Assembly: GCF_000716675.1 (NCBI RefSeq)
Contig: NZ_JNXT01000031.1
Location: forward strand, 27,377 to 91,376
From: Streptomyces alboflavus
GTDB taxonomy: Bacteria > Actinomycetota > Actinomycetes > Streptomycetales > Streptomycetaceae
Reading direction: 5' to 3'
DNA length: 64,000 nt
The notes beneath the pieces were generated by a model. That model saw only the letters and a list, made by a program, of their open reading frames with translations, searched no databases and had not been told where the DNA came from. Shown piece by piece: positions 1 through 8,172 of the stretch (position 1 is its first letter; each line of letters opens with the position of its first letter). Both the position numbers and the translations under genes were made by a program.

Positions 1-1116
1 GAGAGCAGCCCCGCCGACGCGAAGCCGAAGCACCGCGGCAAGGGCGGCCGGCGACGCAAGCCGCGCAGCAAGCGCAAGAAGGCGCTCGTCATCACGGCGT
101 GGTCCGCCGCCGCCGTGGTCGTCCTCGGGGGCACCGGCCTCGGCTACGTGTACTTCAAGCTCAACGGCAACATCAAGGGCGTCGACATCAACGCCGCGCT
201 CGGCACCGACCGCCCCGAGAACATCGACAACGGCTCCCAGGACATCCTCGTCCTCGGCTCCGACTCGCGCTCCGGCAAGAACGCCAAGTACGGCAAGGAC
301 GAGGGCGCGGCCCGCTCCGACACGGCGATGATCGTGCACGTCTACAAGGGCCACAAGAAGGCCAGCGTGGTCTCCATACCCCGCGACACCCTCATCACCC
401 GGCCCGAGTGCGCGGTCAAGGACGGCGACGGCAAGGTCGACCCGGGCGGCCAGCGCCAGATGTTCAACACGGCGTACGAGGTCGGCGGCCCGGCCTGCGC
501 CGTGAAGACGGTCGAGAAGATGTCCGGCATCCGCATGGACCACTACGTCGAGGTCGACTTCACGGGCTTCAAGAAGCTCATCGACACCCTCGGCGGCGTG
601 GACATCACCACCAAGCAGCCGATCAAGGACAAGGACAGCCACCTCGACCTGCCGGCGGGCTCCCACACCCTGAACGGCGAGCAGGCCCTCGGCCTGGTCC
701 GCACCCGGCACGGCGTCGGCGACGGCAGCGACCTCGGCCGCATCCAGCTCCAGCAGGCCTTCATCAAGGCCTTGATGAACCAGGTCAAGGACATCAACCT
801 CTTCGGCAACCCGAAGAAGCTCTACGACCTCGCGGACTCCGCCACCAGCGCCATCACCACCGACTCCGAGCTGGACACGGTCAAGGACCTGGCGGGCTTC
901 GCCAATGGCCTCAAGGGCATCGGCTCGGGCGACATGAAGATGGTCACGCTGCCCATCCAGTACGACCCGGCCGACCGCAACCGCGTCCTTCCCCTGGAGG
1001 AGGCGGGACAGCAGGTCTGGGACGCCCTCAAGGCCGACAAGCCCATCCCCAAGTCCGCCACCGACAAGTCCGCGGGCGACAAGGGCAGCGCCGGCAAGGT
1101 CGTCACCAGCGACTGA
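1..1116 (+). CDS. LytR-CpsA-Psr (LCP) family cell-wall glycopolymer ligase, 5' end cut by window
   Basis: The reading frame is open from base 1, so the true start lies to the left. The visible 371 codons begin with a basic, Lys/Arg-rich cytoplasmic stretch, then one membrane anchor at about codons 28-52, then an extracytoplasmic LCP domain. Conserved LCP signatures are visible: LGSDSRSG, RSDTAMIV and SIPRDT, which carry the Arg and Asp residues that bind the polyprenyl-pyrophosphate head group. Enzymes of this family transfer wall teichoic acid-like or other glycopolymers from lipid carriers to peptidoglycan. The C-terminus is Lys/Asp/Ser-rich and probably disordered. The WecA-like enzyme about 5 kb downstream could make precursors for such polymers, but linkage is not evidence of a shared pathway. 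Confidence 0.9.
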   Translation, partial: ESSPADAKPKHRGKGGRRRKPRSKRKKALVITAWSAAAVVVLGGTGLGYVYFKLNGNIKGVDINAALGTDRPENIDNGSQDILVLGSDSRSGKNAKYGKDEGAARSDTAMIVHVYKGHKKASVVSIPRDTLITRPECAVKDGDGKVDPGGQRQMFNTAYEVGGPACAVKTVEKMSGIRMDHYVEVDFTGFKKLIDTLGGVDITTKQPIKDKDSHLDLPAGSHTLNGEQALGLVRTRHGVGDGSDLGRIQLQQAFIKALMNQVKDINLFGNPKKLYDLADSATSAITTDSELDTVKDLAGFANGLKGIGSGDMKMVTLPIQYDPADRNRVLPLEEAGQQVWDALKADKPIPKSATDKSAGDKGSAGKVVTSD

Positions 1117-1157
1117 CCCTCACGGGGCACACCCTCATACCCCTCCGGGGTCGCTCC

Positions 1158-1184
1158 GGGAATACTTCCGGGCCGACCCCGGTT
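1158..1184 (+). promoter_or_regulatory. sigma-R type promoter for rpmE (GGGAAT-N18-GTT)
   Basis: GGGAAT at 1158-1163 is followed by exactly 18 bases and then GTT at 1182-1184. This matches the consensus of the disulphide-stress ECF sigma factor SigR of Streptomyces. SigR-dependent transcription of an L31 gene (rpmE) is known in S. coelicolor. It would give a leader of about 95 nt ahead of the TTG start at 1288. Assignment is by motif and gene identity only. Confidence 0.7.
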
Positions 1185-1287
1185 TGGGCAGATGCGGCCA
1201 GTCCTGGCAGACTGGTACGTCGGCCCCGGTTCACGCATCCGCATCCCGCGTCTGCGACCCGGTGCCCTCCCGAAACTAGGAGACACC

Positions 1288-1512
1288 TTGAAGCGCGACA
1301 TCCACCCCGAGTACGTCGAGACGCAGGTCAGCTGCACCTGTGGCGCGTCGTTCACCACCCGTAGCACGATCTCCGGCGGCACCATCCGCGCCGAGGTCTG
1401 CTCCGAGTGCCACCCGTTCTACACGGGCAAGCAGAAGATCCTCGACACCGGTGGCCGTGTGGCCCGCTTCGAGGCCCGCTTCGGCAAGGCTGCCGGCTCC
1501 GCCAAGAAGTAG
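1288..1512 (+). CDS. rpmE: 50S ribosomal protein L31, zinc-binding (C+) form
   Basis: This 74-residue protein is a normal-length L31. It has four cysteines at positions 16, 18, 38 and 41, the pattern of the zinc-containing form that is exchanged for a Cys-free paralogue under zinc starvation. The start is TTG at 1288, chosen because AGGAGA at 1278-1283 sits 4 bases upstream and the protein then begins KRDIHPEY, as L31 should. In-frame upstream codons would add an unrelated extension. A sigma-R type promoter lies upstream and a strong hairpin follows the gene, so expression is probably at least partly separate from prfA. Confidence 0.96.
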   Translation: MKRDIHPEYVETQVSCTCGASFTTRSTISGGTIRAEVCSECHPFYTGKQKILDTGGRVARFEARFGKAAGSAKK

Positions 1513-1523
1513 CGAGCCACCTG

Positions 1524-1568
1524 CGCCGGTCTTCGGCCGCCCTCACCAGGGGGCGGCCGGGACCGGCG
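1524..1568 (+). terminator. Strong hairpin between rpmE and prfA
   Basis: CGCCGGTC (1524-1531) plus CGGCCGCCC (1534-1542) pair with GGGCGGCCG (1551-1559) and GACCGGCG (1561-1568). A short T run follows. It is a terminator or attenuator that could limit rpmE readthrough into prfA. Confidence 0.8.
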
Positions 1569-1611
1569 TTTGCCGTCCCGCAGCCCCTTCACGCAGAACC
1601 AGGAGCCCCCG

Positions 1612-2688
1612 ATGTTCGAGGCGGTCGAGGATTTGGTCGGCGAGCACGCCGACCTGGAGAAGAAGCTCGCCGACCCTTCGGTCCACGCCGATCAGGCCAA
1701 CGCTCGCAAGCTGAACAAGCGCTATGCCGAGCTGACCCCGATCGTCTCGACGTACCGCACCTGGAAGCAGCTCGGTGACGACATCGAGACCGCGCGCGAG
1801 TTCGCCGCCGACGACCCGGACTTCGCGGCCGAGGTCAAGGAGCTGGACAAGGAGCGCGACGACGTCACCGAGAAGCTGCGGCTGCTGCTCGTGCCGCGCG
1901 ACCCGAGCGACGACAAGGACGTCATCCTGGAGGTCAAGGCGGGCGCGGGCGGCGACGAGTCGGCGCTGTTCGCCGGTGACCTGCTGCGCATGTACCTGCG
2001 GTACGCCGAGCGCGTCGGCTGGAAGACCGAGATCATCGACGCCACCGAGTCCGAGCTGGGCGGCTACAAGGACGTCCAGGTCGCCGTGAAGACCAAGGGC
2101 GGCCAGGGCGCCACCGAGCCCGGCCAGGGCGTCTGGGCGCGGCTGAAGTACGAGGGCGGGGTGCACCGCGTGCAGCGCGTGCCCTCCACCGAGTCGCAGG
2201 GCCGCATCCACACCTCCGCGGCCGGTGTCCTCGTCACGCCCGAGGCGGAGGAGGTCGACGTCGAGATCCACGCGAACGACCTGCGGATCGACGTCTACCG
2301 CTCCTCGGGCCCCGGCGGGCAGTCCGTCAACACCACCGACTCCGCCGTGCGCATCACGCACATCCCCACCGGAGTCGTCGCTTCCTGCCAGAACGAGAAG
2401 AGCCAGCTCCAGAACAAGGAGCAGGCGATGCGTATCCTGCGCTCCAGGCTTCTCGCCGCGGCGCAGGAGGAGGCGGAGAAGGAGGCGGCGGACGCCCGTC
2501 GCAGCCAGGTCCGCACCGTCGACCGCTCCGAGAAGATCCGTACGTACAACTTCCCGGAAAACCGCATCTCCGACCACCGAGTGGGCTTCAAGGCGTACAA
2601 CTTGGACCAGGTGCTCGACGGCGATCTCGACGCCGTCATCCAGGCCTGCGTCGACGCGGACTCCGCCGCGAAGCTCGCCGCCGCGTAA
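1612..2688 (+). CDS. prfA: Peptide chain release factor 1
   Basis: RF1 recognises UAA and UAG codons and triggers peptide release. The 358-residue length is standard. The GGQ catalytic motif is at residues 235-237 within SGPGGQSVN, and the PxT stop-codon recognition motif is P-S-T at 191-193. The ATG at 1612 was chosen over an in-frame upstream start because AGGAG at 1601-1605 lies at good spacing and the protein then begins MFEAVEDL like other RF1 proteins. It is followed by prmC, whose product methylates the Gln of GGQ, so enzyme and substrate are co-encoded. Confidence 0.97.
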   Translation: MFEAVEDLVGEHADLEKKLADPSVHADQANARKLNKRYAELTPIVSTYRTWKQLGDDIETAREFAADDPDFAAEVKELDKERDDVTEKLRLLLVPRDPSDDKDVILEVKAGAGGDESALFAGDLLRMYLRYAERVGWKTEIIDATESELGGYKDVQVAVKTKGGQGATEPGQGVWARLKYEGGVHRVQRVPSTESQGRIHTSAAGVLVTPEAEEVDVEIHANDLRIDVYRSSGPGGQSVNTTDSAVRITHIPTGVVASCQNEKSQLQNKEQAMRILRSRLLAAAQEEAEKEAADARRSQVRTVDRSEKIRTYNFPENRISDHRVGFKAYNLDQVLDGDLDAVIQACVDADSAAKLAAA

Positions 2689-2724
2689 GCCCACCCTTCG
2701 ACGAACCGCCCCCGGAGGACCAGC

Positions 2725-3570
2725 GTGAACCTGCTGCTCGCGGAAGTGGCCCAGGCCACCCAGCGGCTGGCCGACGCCGGCGTGCCCTCGCCGCGCAACG
2801 ACGCGGAGGAGCTCGCCGCCTTCGTGCACGGCGTGAAGCGGGGCGAGCTGCACTCCGTCAAGGACGCGGACTTCGACGCCCGCTACTGGGAGACCATCGC
2901 GCGCCGCGAGGCCCGCGAGCCGCTCCAGCACATCACCGGGCGCGCCTTCTTCCGCTACCTGGAGCTCCAGGTCGGGCCCGGCGTCTTCGTGCCCCGCCCC
3001 GAGACCGAGTCGGTCGTCGGCTGGGCCATAGACGCCGTGCGCGCGATGGACGTCGTCGAGCCGCTGATCGTCGACCTGTGCACCGGCTCCGGCGCCATCG
3101 CCCTCGCCATGGCGCAGGAGGTCCCGCGCTCGCGCGTGCACGCCGTGGAGCTGTCCTCGGACGCGCTGCCGTGGACCCGCAAGAACGTCGAGGGCTCCAG
3201 GGTCGACCTCCGTCAGGGCGACGCGCGCGACGCGTTCCCCGACCTCGACGGCCAGGTCGACCTGGTCATCTCCAACCCCCCGTACATCCCTTTGACGGAA
3301 TGGGAGTACGTTGCGCCGGAGGCCCGGGACTACGATCCCGAACTCGCCCTGTTCTCCGGCGAGGACGGCCTCGACCTGATCCGCGGCATCGAGCGCACCG
3401 CGCACCGGCTGCTGCGGCCCGGCGGGGTCGTCGTGGTGGAGCACGCGGACACCCAGGGCGGCCAAGTGCCGTGGATCTTCACGGAGGAGCGGGGCTGGGC
3501 GGATGCCGCCGACCACCCCGACCTGAACAACCGGCCGCGGTTCGCGACCGCCCGCAAGGCGATGCCGTGA
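2725..3570 (+). CDS. prmC: Peptide chain release factor N5-glutamine methyltransferase PrmC
   Basis: This SAM-dependent enzyme methylates the glutamine of the GGQ motif of RF1 and RF2. The 281-residue protein has the N-terminal helical RF-binding domain, a SAM-binding motif (DLCTGSGAIALA) in the middle, and the NPPY motif at residues 184-187 that holds the target glutamine. The start is GTG at 2725 with GGAGGA at 2715-2720. It lies 36 bases after prfA and its stop overlaps the small ORF at 3567, pointing to a translationally coupled operon with the following genes. Confidence 0.96.
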   Translation: MNLLLAEVAQATQRLADAGVPSPRNDAEELAAFVHGVKRGELHSVKDADFDARYWETIARREAREPLQHITGRAFFRYLELQVGPGVFVPRPETESVVGWAIDAVRAMDVVEPLIVDLCTGSGAIALAMAQEVPRSRVHAVELSSDALPWTRKNVEGSRVDLRQGDARDAFPDLDGQVDLVISNPPYIPLTEWEYVAPEARDYDPELALFSGEDGLDLIRGIERTAHRLLRPGGVVVVEHADTQGGQVPWIFTEERGWADAADHPDLNNRPRFATARKAMP

Positions 3571-3644
3571 CCACCGCGGCGACGCAGAAGACGATGCACG
3601 TGATGTACGCCGACGAGACGTACGTGTACGAGGAGGCCAGCTGA
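3567..3644 (+). CDS. Possible 25-residue coupled small ORF
   Basis: GTG at 3567 overlaps the prmC stop in a GTGA junction. The frame stays open for 25 codons and ends with a TGA whose last base is the first base of the next gene's ATG (TGATG). The predicted peptide reads MTTAATQKTMHVMYADETYV then YEEAS. It has no recognised domain, signal peptide or transmembrane segment. It may be a real small protein, or only a bridge that keeps ribosomes coupled from prmC to the downstream gene. The doubly overlapping fit is suggestive but not proof of function. Confidence 0.4.
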   Translation: MTTAATQKTMHVMYADETYVYEEAS

Positions 3645-4291
3645 TGGCACGGCGATACGACACCAACGACGCGACCGACCGTACGACCGGTCTGCGCGAG
3701 GCCGCGTCCGCCGTCCGCCGTGGCGAACTGGTCGTGCTGCCCACGGACACCGTGTACGGCATCGGCGCCGACGCCTTCAGCCCCGAGGCGGTCGCCGACC
3801 TCCTCGACGCCAAGGGCCGCGGCCGCTCCATGCCGACGCCCGTCCTCATCGGCTCCCCGAACACCCTGCACGGCCTCGTCACGGACTTCTCCGAGTCCGC
3901 CTGGGAGCTCGTCGACGCCTTCTGGCCGGGGGCCCTCACCCTCGTCGCCCGGCAGCAGCCCTCCCTGCAGTGGGACCTCGGCGACACCCGCGGCACCGTC
4001 GCCATCCGGATGCCCCTGCACCCCGTCGCCATCGAGCTGCTCACCGACGTCGGCCCGATGGCCGTGTCCTCCGCCAACCTCACCGGGCACCCGGCGCCTG
4101 AGGACTGCGACGCCGCCCAGGAGATGCTCGGCGACTCCATCTCCGTCTACCTCGACGGCGGGCCCACGCCCGGCATCGTGCCCTCCTCCATCGTGGACGT
4201 GACCGGCAAGGTGCCCGTCCTGCTGCGGGCCGGCGCGCTCGACGCGGACGAGCTGCGCAAGGTCGTACCCGACCTCGAGGTGGCCAATTGA
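3644..4291 (+). CDS. L-threonylcarbamoyladenylate synthase (Sua5/YrdC/YwlC family)
   Basis: This enzyme makes threonylcarbamoyl-AMP from threonine, bicarbonate and ATP, the first step of the universal t6A37 modification of ANN-decoding tRNAs. The 215-residue protein is a single YrdC domain: LPTDTVYGIGADA near residues 30-42, the KGRGRSMPTPVLIG region, and SSANLTGHPAP around 145. It lacks the extra C-terminal Sua5 domain. It lies directly after prmC, as in many actinobacteria, in a translation-related operon. The downstream gene starts within its stop codon (TTGA at 4288). Confidence 0.95.
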   Translation: MARRYDTNDATDRTTGLREAASAVRRGELVVLPTDTVYGIGADAFSPEAVADLLDAKGRGRSMPTPVLIGSPNTLHGLVTDFSESAWELVDAFWPGALTLVARQQPSLQWDLGDTRGTVAIRMPLHPVAIELLTDVGPMAVSSANLTGHPAPEDCDAAQEMLGDSISVYLDGGPTPGIVPSSIVDVTGKVPVLLRAGALDADELRKVVPDLEVAN

Positions 4292-4992
4292 GGGCCCCTG
4301 AGTCGGGGCGTGGCATAGCGGGCCGCAGTGAGACAGCCGAGCACTCGGTGTCCTTCGGTTCCCTCGGAGCCGCGGGCACACCCGGCAGCTTCCGCATCCT
4401 CCACGTCAGCACCGGCAACGTCTGCCGCTCGCCCATCACCGAGCGGCTGACCCGGCATGCCCTCACCGACCGGCTCGGTGACCCGCTCACCGGGGGGCTC
4501 GTCGTCGAGAGCGCCGGGACCTGGGGGCACGAGGGGGCGCCCATGGAGACCAACGCCGAGGCCGTCCTCGCGGACTTCGGCGCCGATGCCTCCGGATTCG
4601 TGGGGCGGGAGCTGCTCGACGACCACGTCATCCGGGCCGACCTCGTCCTCACCGCAACCCGGGACCATCGGGCCCAGGTCATCTCCATGGGGCACTCCGC
4701 CGGGCTGCGCACCTTCACCCTGAAGGAGTTCACCCGGCTCGTGCGGGCCATAGATCCCGCCACGCTGCCCGATCCCGACGGCACCGACGGCATCGTCGAG
4801 CGTGCCCGCGCGCTCGTGCGTGCCGCCGCCGCCCTCCGTGGCTGGCTCCTCGCCCCCTCCGCCGAGGCCGACGAGGTCTACGACCCCTACGGCGCCCCCC
4901 TCCCCTTCTTCCGCTCCGTCGGCGGCGAGATCCAGCAGGCGCTGGAGCCCGTGGTGACGGCGCTGACGGGGGTGCCGGCGGCGCGGGCGTAG
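4288..4992 (+). CDS. Low-molecular-weight protein-tyrosine-phosphatase-like protein with altered P-loop
   Basis: The 234-residue protein has the LMW-PTP fold signature, but the P-loop reads S41-T-G-N-V-C46-R47-S48 where active enzymes have C-x5-R-S. The nucleophilic cysteine is therefore serine (AGC at 4408-4410), while the second Cys, the Arg and the general-acid Asp motif (YDPYG, D199) are kept. TTG at 4288 overlaps the upstream stop. It adds about 30 residues before the fold, so an internal start is possible. Known LMW-PTPs dephosphorylate tyrosine or arginine. This one may bind phosphoproteins without turnover or use another chemistry. Activity is uncertain. Confidence 0.85.
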   Translation: MRAPESGRGIAGRSETAEHSVSFGSLGAAGTPGSFRILHVSTGNVCRSPITERLTRHALTDRLGDPLTGGLVVESAGTWGHEGAPMETNAEAVLADFGADASGFVGRELLDDHVIRADLVLTATRDHRAQVISMGHSAGLRTFTLKEFTRLVRAIDPATLPDPDGTDGIVERARALVRAAAALRGWLLAPSAEADEVYDPYGAPLPFFRSVGGEIQQALEPVVTALTGVPAARA

Positions 4993-5006
4993 TCCCTGCG
5001 GGGCTT

Positions 5007-5214
5007 TCCCCAGTCCCGCCCCTTCCCGAAACCGGGGGCGCTGCCCCCGGGCCCCCGGGTGGGGGGTCCCGGGCGGGTGGGACAGCCTCCGCCGAATCGC
5101 CGCTCCGCGGCTCGTCCTCAATCGCCGGACGGGCTAGAAATAGCCCCTCCGGCGTTTGAGGAGCGGGGGTCTGGGGGCGGAGCCCCCGGTTTCGGGAAGG
5201 GGCGGGGTTGGGGA
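5007..5214. repeat. Nested long inverted repeat in intergenic space
   Basis: An outer 42-base arm at 5007-5048 is nearly the reverse complement of 5173-5214. Inside it, 5115-5136 pairs with 5141-5162 (22 bases, two mismatches) around a GAAA loop. Together they can fold a DNA or RNA cruciform of about 200 bases between the phosphatase-like gene and glyA. A 28-base piece (5109-5136) recurs exactly at 19047-19074, which marks it as a dispersed Streptomyces-type intergenic palindrome. It could also act as a terminator for the upstream operon. Confidence 0.85.
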
Positions 5215-5257
5215 CCTTCGCGGTAGCGCCCACCGCGCAGCGCCACCGCCCCCGGCC

Positions 5258-5263
5258 TACATT
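5258..5263 (+). promoter_or_regulatory. Putative -10 element (TACATT) of a leaderless glyA transcript
   Basis: TACATT ends six bases before the glyA ATG at 5270. This is the TANNNT-to-start spacing typical of actinobacterial leaderless transcripts. GGAAGG touches the ATG and is too close to serve as a normal ribosome binding site. No convincing -35 is visible. Confidence 0.45.
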
Positions 5264-5269
5264 GGAAGG

Positions 5270-6568
5270 ATGACGACGGCCGACGCGGGACCCGCCGCCG
5301 CTGCGGCGGCGTATGCGGGGCTGCGGCGGCAGGACCCGGAGCTGGCCGACGTGGTGCTCGGCGAGCTGGAGCGGCAGTCGAGCAGCCTGCAACTGATCGC
5401 GGCGGAGAACTTCACGTCGGAGGCCGTCCTCGCGGCCCTGGGCTCACCGCTGGCGAACAAGTACGCGGAGGGCTACCCGGGAGCCCGCCACCACGGCGGC
5501 TGCGAGCTGGTGGACGTGGCGGAGCGCATCGCCACGGACCGAGCGAAGGCCCTGTTCGGCGCCGACCACGCGAACGTACAGCCGCACTCGGGATCCGCGG
5601 CCGTCCTCGCGGCCTACGCGGCCCTGCTGCGCCCGGGCGACACGGTCCTGGCGATGGGCCTGCCGTACGGCGGTCACCTCACGCACGGCTCGCCCGCGAA
5701 CTTCTCGGGGCGATGGTTCGACTTCGTGGGGTACGGCCTCGACCCGGAGACGGGGCTGATCGACTACGAGGAAGTGCGGGCGCTGGCGCGCACCCACCGG
5801 CCGAAGGCCATCGTGTGCGGCTCGATCGCCTACCCGCGGCACATCGACTACGCGGCGTTCCGCGCGGTGGCGGACGACGTGGGCGCCCACCTGATCGCCG
5901 ACGCGGCCCACCCCGTGGGCCTGGTGGCGGGCGGCGCGGCGCCGAACCCGGTGCCGTACGCGGACGTGGTGTGCGCGACGACGCACAAGGTGCTGCGCGG
6001 CCCGCGCGGCGGCATGATCCTGTGCCGCCGGGAGCTCGCGGAGCGGGTGGACCGGGCGGTGTTCCCGTTCACGCAGGGCGGCGCCCAGATGCACACGATC
6101 GCCGCCAAGGCGGTCGCGTTCGGCGAGGCGGCGACACCGGCCTTCACGGCGTACGCGCATCAAGTCGTGGCGAACGCGAGGGTGTTGGCGCAGGCGCTCG
6201 CGGGGGAGGGGTTCGACATCAGCACCGGCGGCACGGACACGCACCTGATTCTGGCCGACCCGGCTCCGCAGGGGGTGTCGGCGGCGGTGGCGCGCGGCCG
6301 TCTCGCCGCGGCCGGACTGGTCCTGGACACCTGCGCGCTGCCCCACGGCGGAGCCGCTGATGTCACGGTCGGCGACGGCCGGGGCCTCAGGCTCGGCACG
6401 GCGGCCGTCACCACACAGGGCATGGGCGAGGGTGAAATGGCAAGAATCGCCGCGCTGTTCGCGGGCGCGGTCCGTGAGGAGGCCAAAGTCAGGGACGCGG
6501 TGCGGGAAATGGCAGGCCGATTTCCGCCGTATCCGAGTGCGGGGAGAGGGCGATCGGCACCTGCGTAG
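5270..6568 (+). CDS. glyA: Serine hydroxymethyltransferase, divergent paralogue
   Basis: SHMT is a PLP enzyme that interconverts serine and glycine with tetrahydrofolate. The 432-residue protein keeps the PLP lysine motif TTHKVLRGPRGG (K240), SLQLIAAENFTS, GGHLTHGSP and the carboxylate-binding RLGTAAVTT region. Several core residues differ from the usual family. GYPGKRYYGG is replaced by GYPGARHHGG, putting His at 74 and 75 where two tyrosines normally sit. FPGxQGGP reads FTQGGA, and TTRG reads TTQG. This suggests a second, specialised SHMT or a changed aldolase-like specificity. The ATG at 5270 is preferred over an upstream in-frame start that would run through the palindromic repeat. Confidence 0.85.
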   Translation: MTTADAGPAAAAAAYAGLRRQDPELADVVLGELERQSSSLQLIAAENFTSEAVLAALGSPLANKYAEGYPGARHHGGCELVDVAERIATDRAKALFGADHANVQPHSGSAAVLAAYAALLRPGDTVLAMGLPYGGHLTHGSPANFSGRWFDFVGYGLDPETGLIDYEEVRALARTHRPKAIVCGSIAYPRHIDYAAFRAVADDVGAHLIADAAHPVGLVAGGAAPNPVPYADVVCATTHKVLRGPRGGMILCRRELAERVDRAVFPFTQGGAQMHTIAAKAVAFGEAATPAFTAYAHQVVANARVLAQALAGEGFDISTGGTDTHLILADPAPQGVSAAVARGRLAAAGLVLDTCALPHGGAADVTVGDGRGLRLGTAAVTTQGMGEGEMARIAALFAGAVREEAKVRDAVREMAGRFPPYPSAGRGRSAPA

Positions 6569-6670
6569 CGGACTTGTGCAACGATCGTCGCTACCCAGAC
6601 GTCCCCAACCTTATGCGCGCGAAGCTAGGGTGTGGTGCTGAGATGGCCAGCGATACCTGTGGGGAAGCCC

Positions 6671-8098
6671 GTGCGTGAATATCTGCTGACGCTCTGCATC
6701 ACGGCCGCGGTGACCTATTTGCTGACCGGCCCGGTGCGGAAGTTCGCGATCGTGGCCGGCGCCATGCCGGAGATCCGCGCGCGCGACGTGCACCGGGAGC
6801 CGACGCCCCGGCTCGGCGGAATCGCGATGTTCTTCGGGCTGTGCGCGGGGCTTCTGGTCGCCGACCACCTGCCGAACCTCAATGAGGTCTTCACGAAGTC
6901 GAACGAGCCGCGCGCGCTGCTCTCCGGCGCCGCGCTGATCTGGCTCATCGGGGTCCTCGACGACAAGTTCGAGATCGACGCGCTGATCAAGCTCGGCGGC
7001 CAGATGATCGCCGCTGGCGTCATGGTCATGCAGGGCCTGACGATCCTCTGGCTGCCCATCCCGGGCGCCGGGACGGTCTCCCTGACCCAGTGGCAGGGCA
7101 CGCTCCTCACGGTCGCCCTGGTGGTCATCACGATCAACGCGGTGAACTTCGTGGACGGCCTGGACGGCCTGGCGGCGGGCATGGTGTGCATCGCGGCCGC
7201 GGCGTTCTTCATGTACGCGTACCGCATCTGGTACGGGTACGGCATCGAGGCCGCCGCCCCCGCAACGCTCTTCGCGGCCATCCTGATGGGCATGTGCCTG
7301 GGCTTCCTGCCGCACAACATGCATCCGGCCAGGATCTTCATGGGCGACTCGGGGTCGATGCTCATCGGCCTCGTCCTCGCCGCGGGCGCCATCTCCATCA
7401 CCGGGCAGGTCGACCCGGACGCGATGAAGCTGAACCTGGGCGGCACCCGGGACGCCACGCACGCGATGCTCCCGGTCTTCATCCCGCTGCTCATGCCGCT
7501 GACGATCATCGCGATCCCGTTCGCGGACCTGGTGCTCGCCATCGTGCGCCGCACCTGGAAGGGCCAGTCGCCGTTCGCCGCCGACCGCGGCCATCTGCAC
7601 CACCGGCTCCTGGAGGTCGGCCACTCGCACAGCCGAGCCGTCCTGATCATGTACTTCTGGTCGGCCCTCATCGCCTTCGGCACCGTCGCCTACTCGGTGC
7701 ACTCCACGAGCATGTGGATCCTGCTCCTGATCGTCTTCCTCAGCGCGGTCGGCCTCGCCCTGCTCCTGCTGCCCCGCTTCACCCCGCACACCCCCGGCTG
7801 GGCGGAGAGCTTCGTGCCGCCGCGGTACCGGCGCAGGCGGGCGGAGCTGGCGGCGCGTGCGGCCGCCGACGAGGCCGCGTACGGGACGCCGGGGGCCGCT
7901 GTGGCCGCCGGTGCCGGTGGGGCCGCCGGGGCCGCGGAGACGGCCGGGGAGGGCGCGGGGGAGTCCGCCGGGGCCGACGCGGGCGCCGGCGAGGACGGGG
8001 GGTCCCGTCGGCCGGTCGGCGCGGGCGTCAACGGCGCGACCGCCCTCGGCACCCGCCCGCGCTTCCTGGACCGGCGCAAGGCCGGTTCGTCGCGTTGA
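6671..8098 (+). CDS. Polyprenyl-phosphate N-acetylglucosamine-1-phosphate transferase (WecA/MraY family)
   Basis: This polytopic membrane enzyme transfers a HexNAc-1-phosphate from UDP-sugar to undecaprenyl or decaprenyl phosphate, starting lipid-linked glycopolymer synthesis on the cytoplasmic face. Diagnostic motifs are present: the DDKFEID aspartates, NFVDGLDGLAAG, GDSGSMLIG, and the HLHHRL loop that separates WecA-like enzymes from MraY. About ten membrane segments span residues 1-385. An Ala/Gly-rich cytoplasmic tail of about 80 residues follows. GTG at 6671 was chosen because GGGGAA precedes it and the protein then starts in the first membrane segment. It stands just upstream of the ATP synthase operon, as in other actinobacteria. 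Confidence 0.92.
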   Translation: MREYLLTLCITAAVTYLLTGPVRKFAIVAGAMPEIRARDVHREPTPRLGGIAMFFGLCAGLLVADHLPNLNEVFTKSNEPRALLSGAALIWLIGVLDDKFEIDALIKLGGQMIAAGVMVMQGLTILWLPIPGAGTVSLTQWQGTLLTVALVVITINAVNFVDGLDGLAAGMVCIAAAAFFMYAYRIWYGYGIEAAAPATLFAAILMGMCLGFLPHNMHPARIFMGDSGSMLIGLVLAAGAISITGQVDPDAMKLNLGGTRDATHAMLPVFIPLLMPLTIIAIPFADLVLAIVRRTWKGQSPFAADRGHLHHRLLEVGHSHSRAVLIMYFWSALIAFGTVAYSVHSTSMWILLLIVFLSAVGLALLLLPRFTPHTPGWAESFVPPRYRRRRAELAARAAADEAAYGTPGAAVAAGAGGAAGAAETAGEGAGESAGADAGAGEDGGSRRPVGAGVNGATALGTRPRFLDRRKAGSSR

Positions 8099-8172
8099 CG
8101 CGACCGCCAAAGCGGCCCATTACCAGACAAGTCGCCCGCCAAAGTGCACAGACGCGCGGATTACTTCTCATG

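Noticed and set aside
1543..4140. 865-codon minus-strand frame opposite prfA, prmC and sua5
   Set aside because: It is antisense to three well-supported genes, low in complexity and without domain signals; a GC-rich shadow frame.
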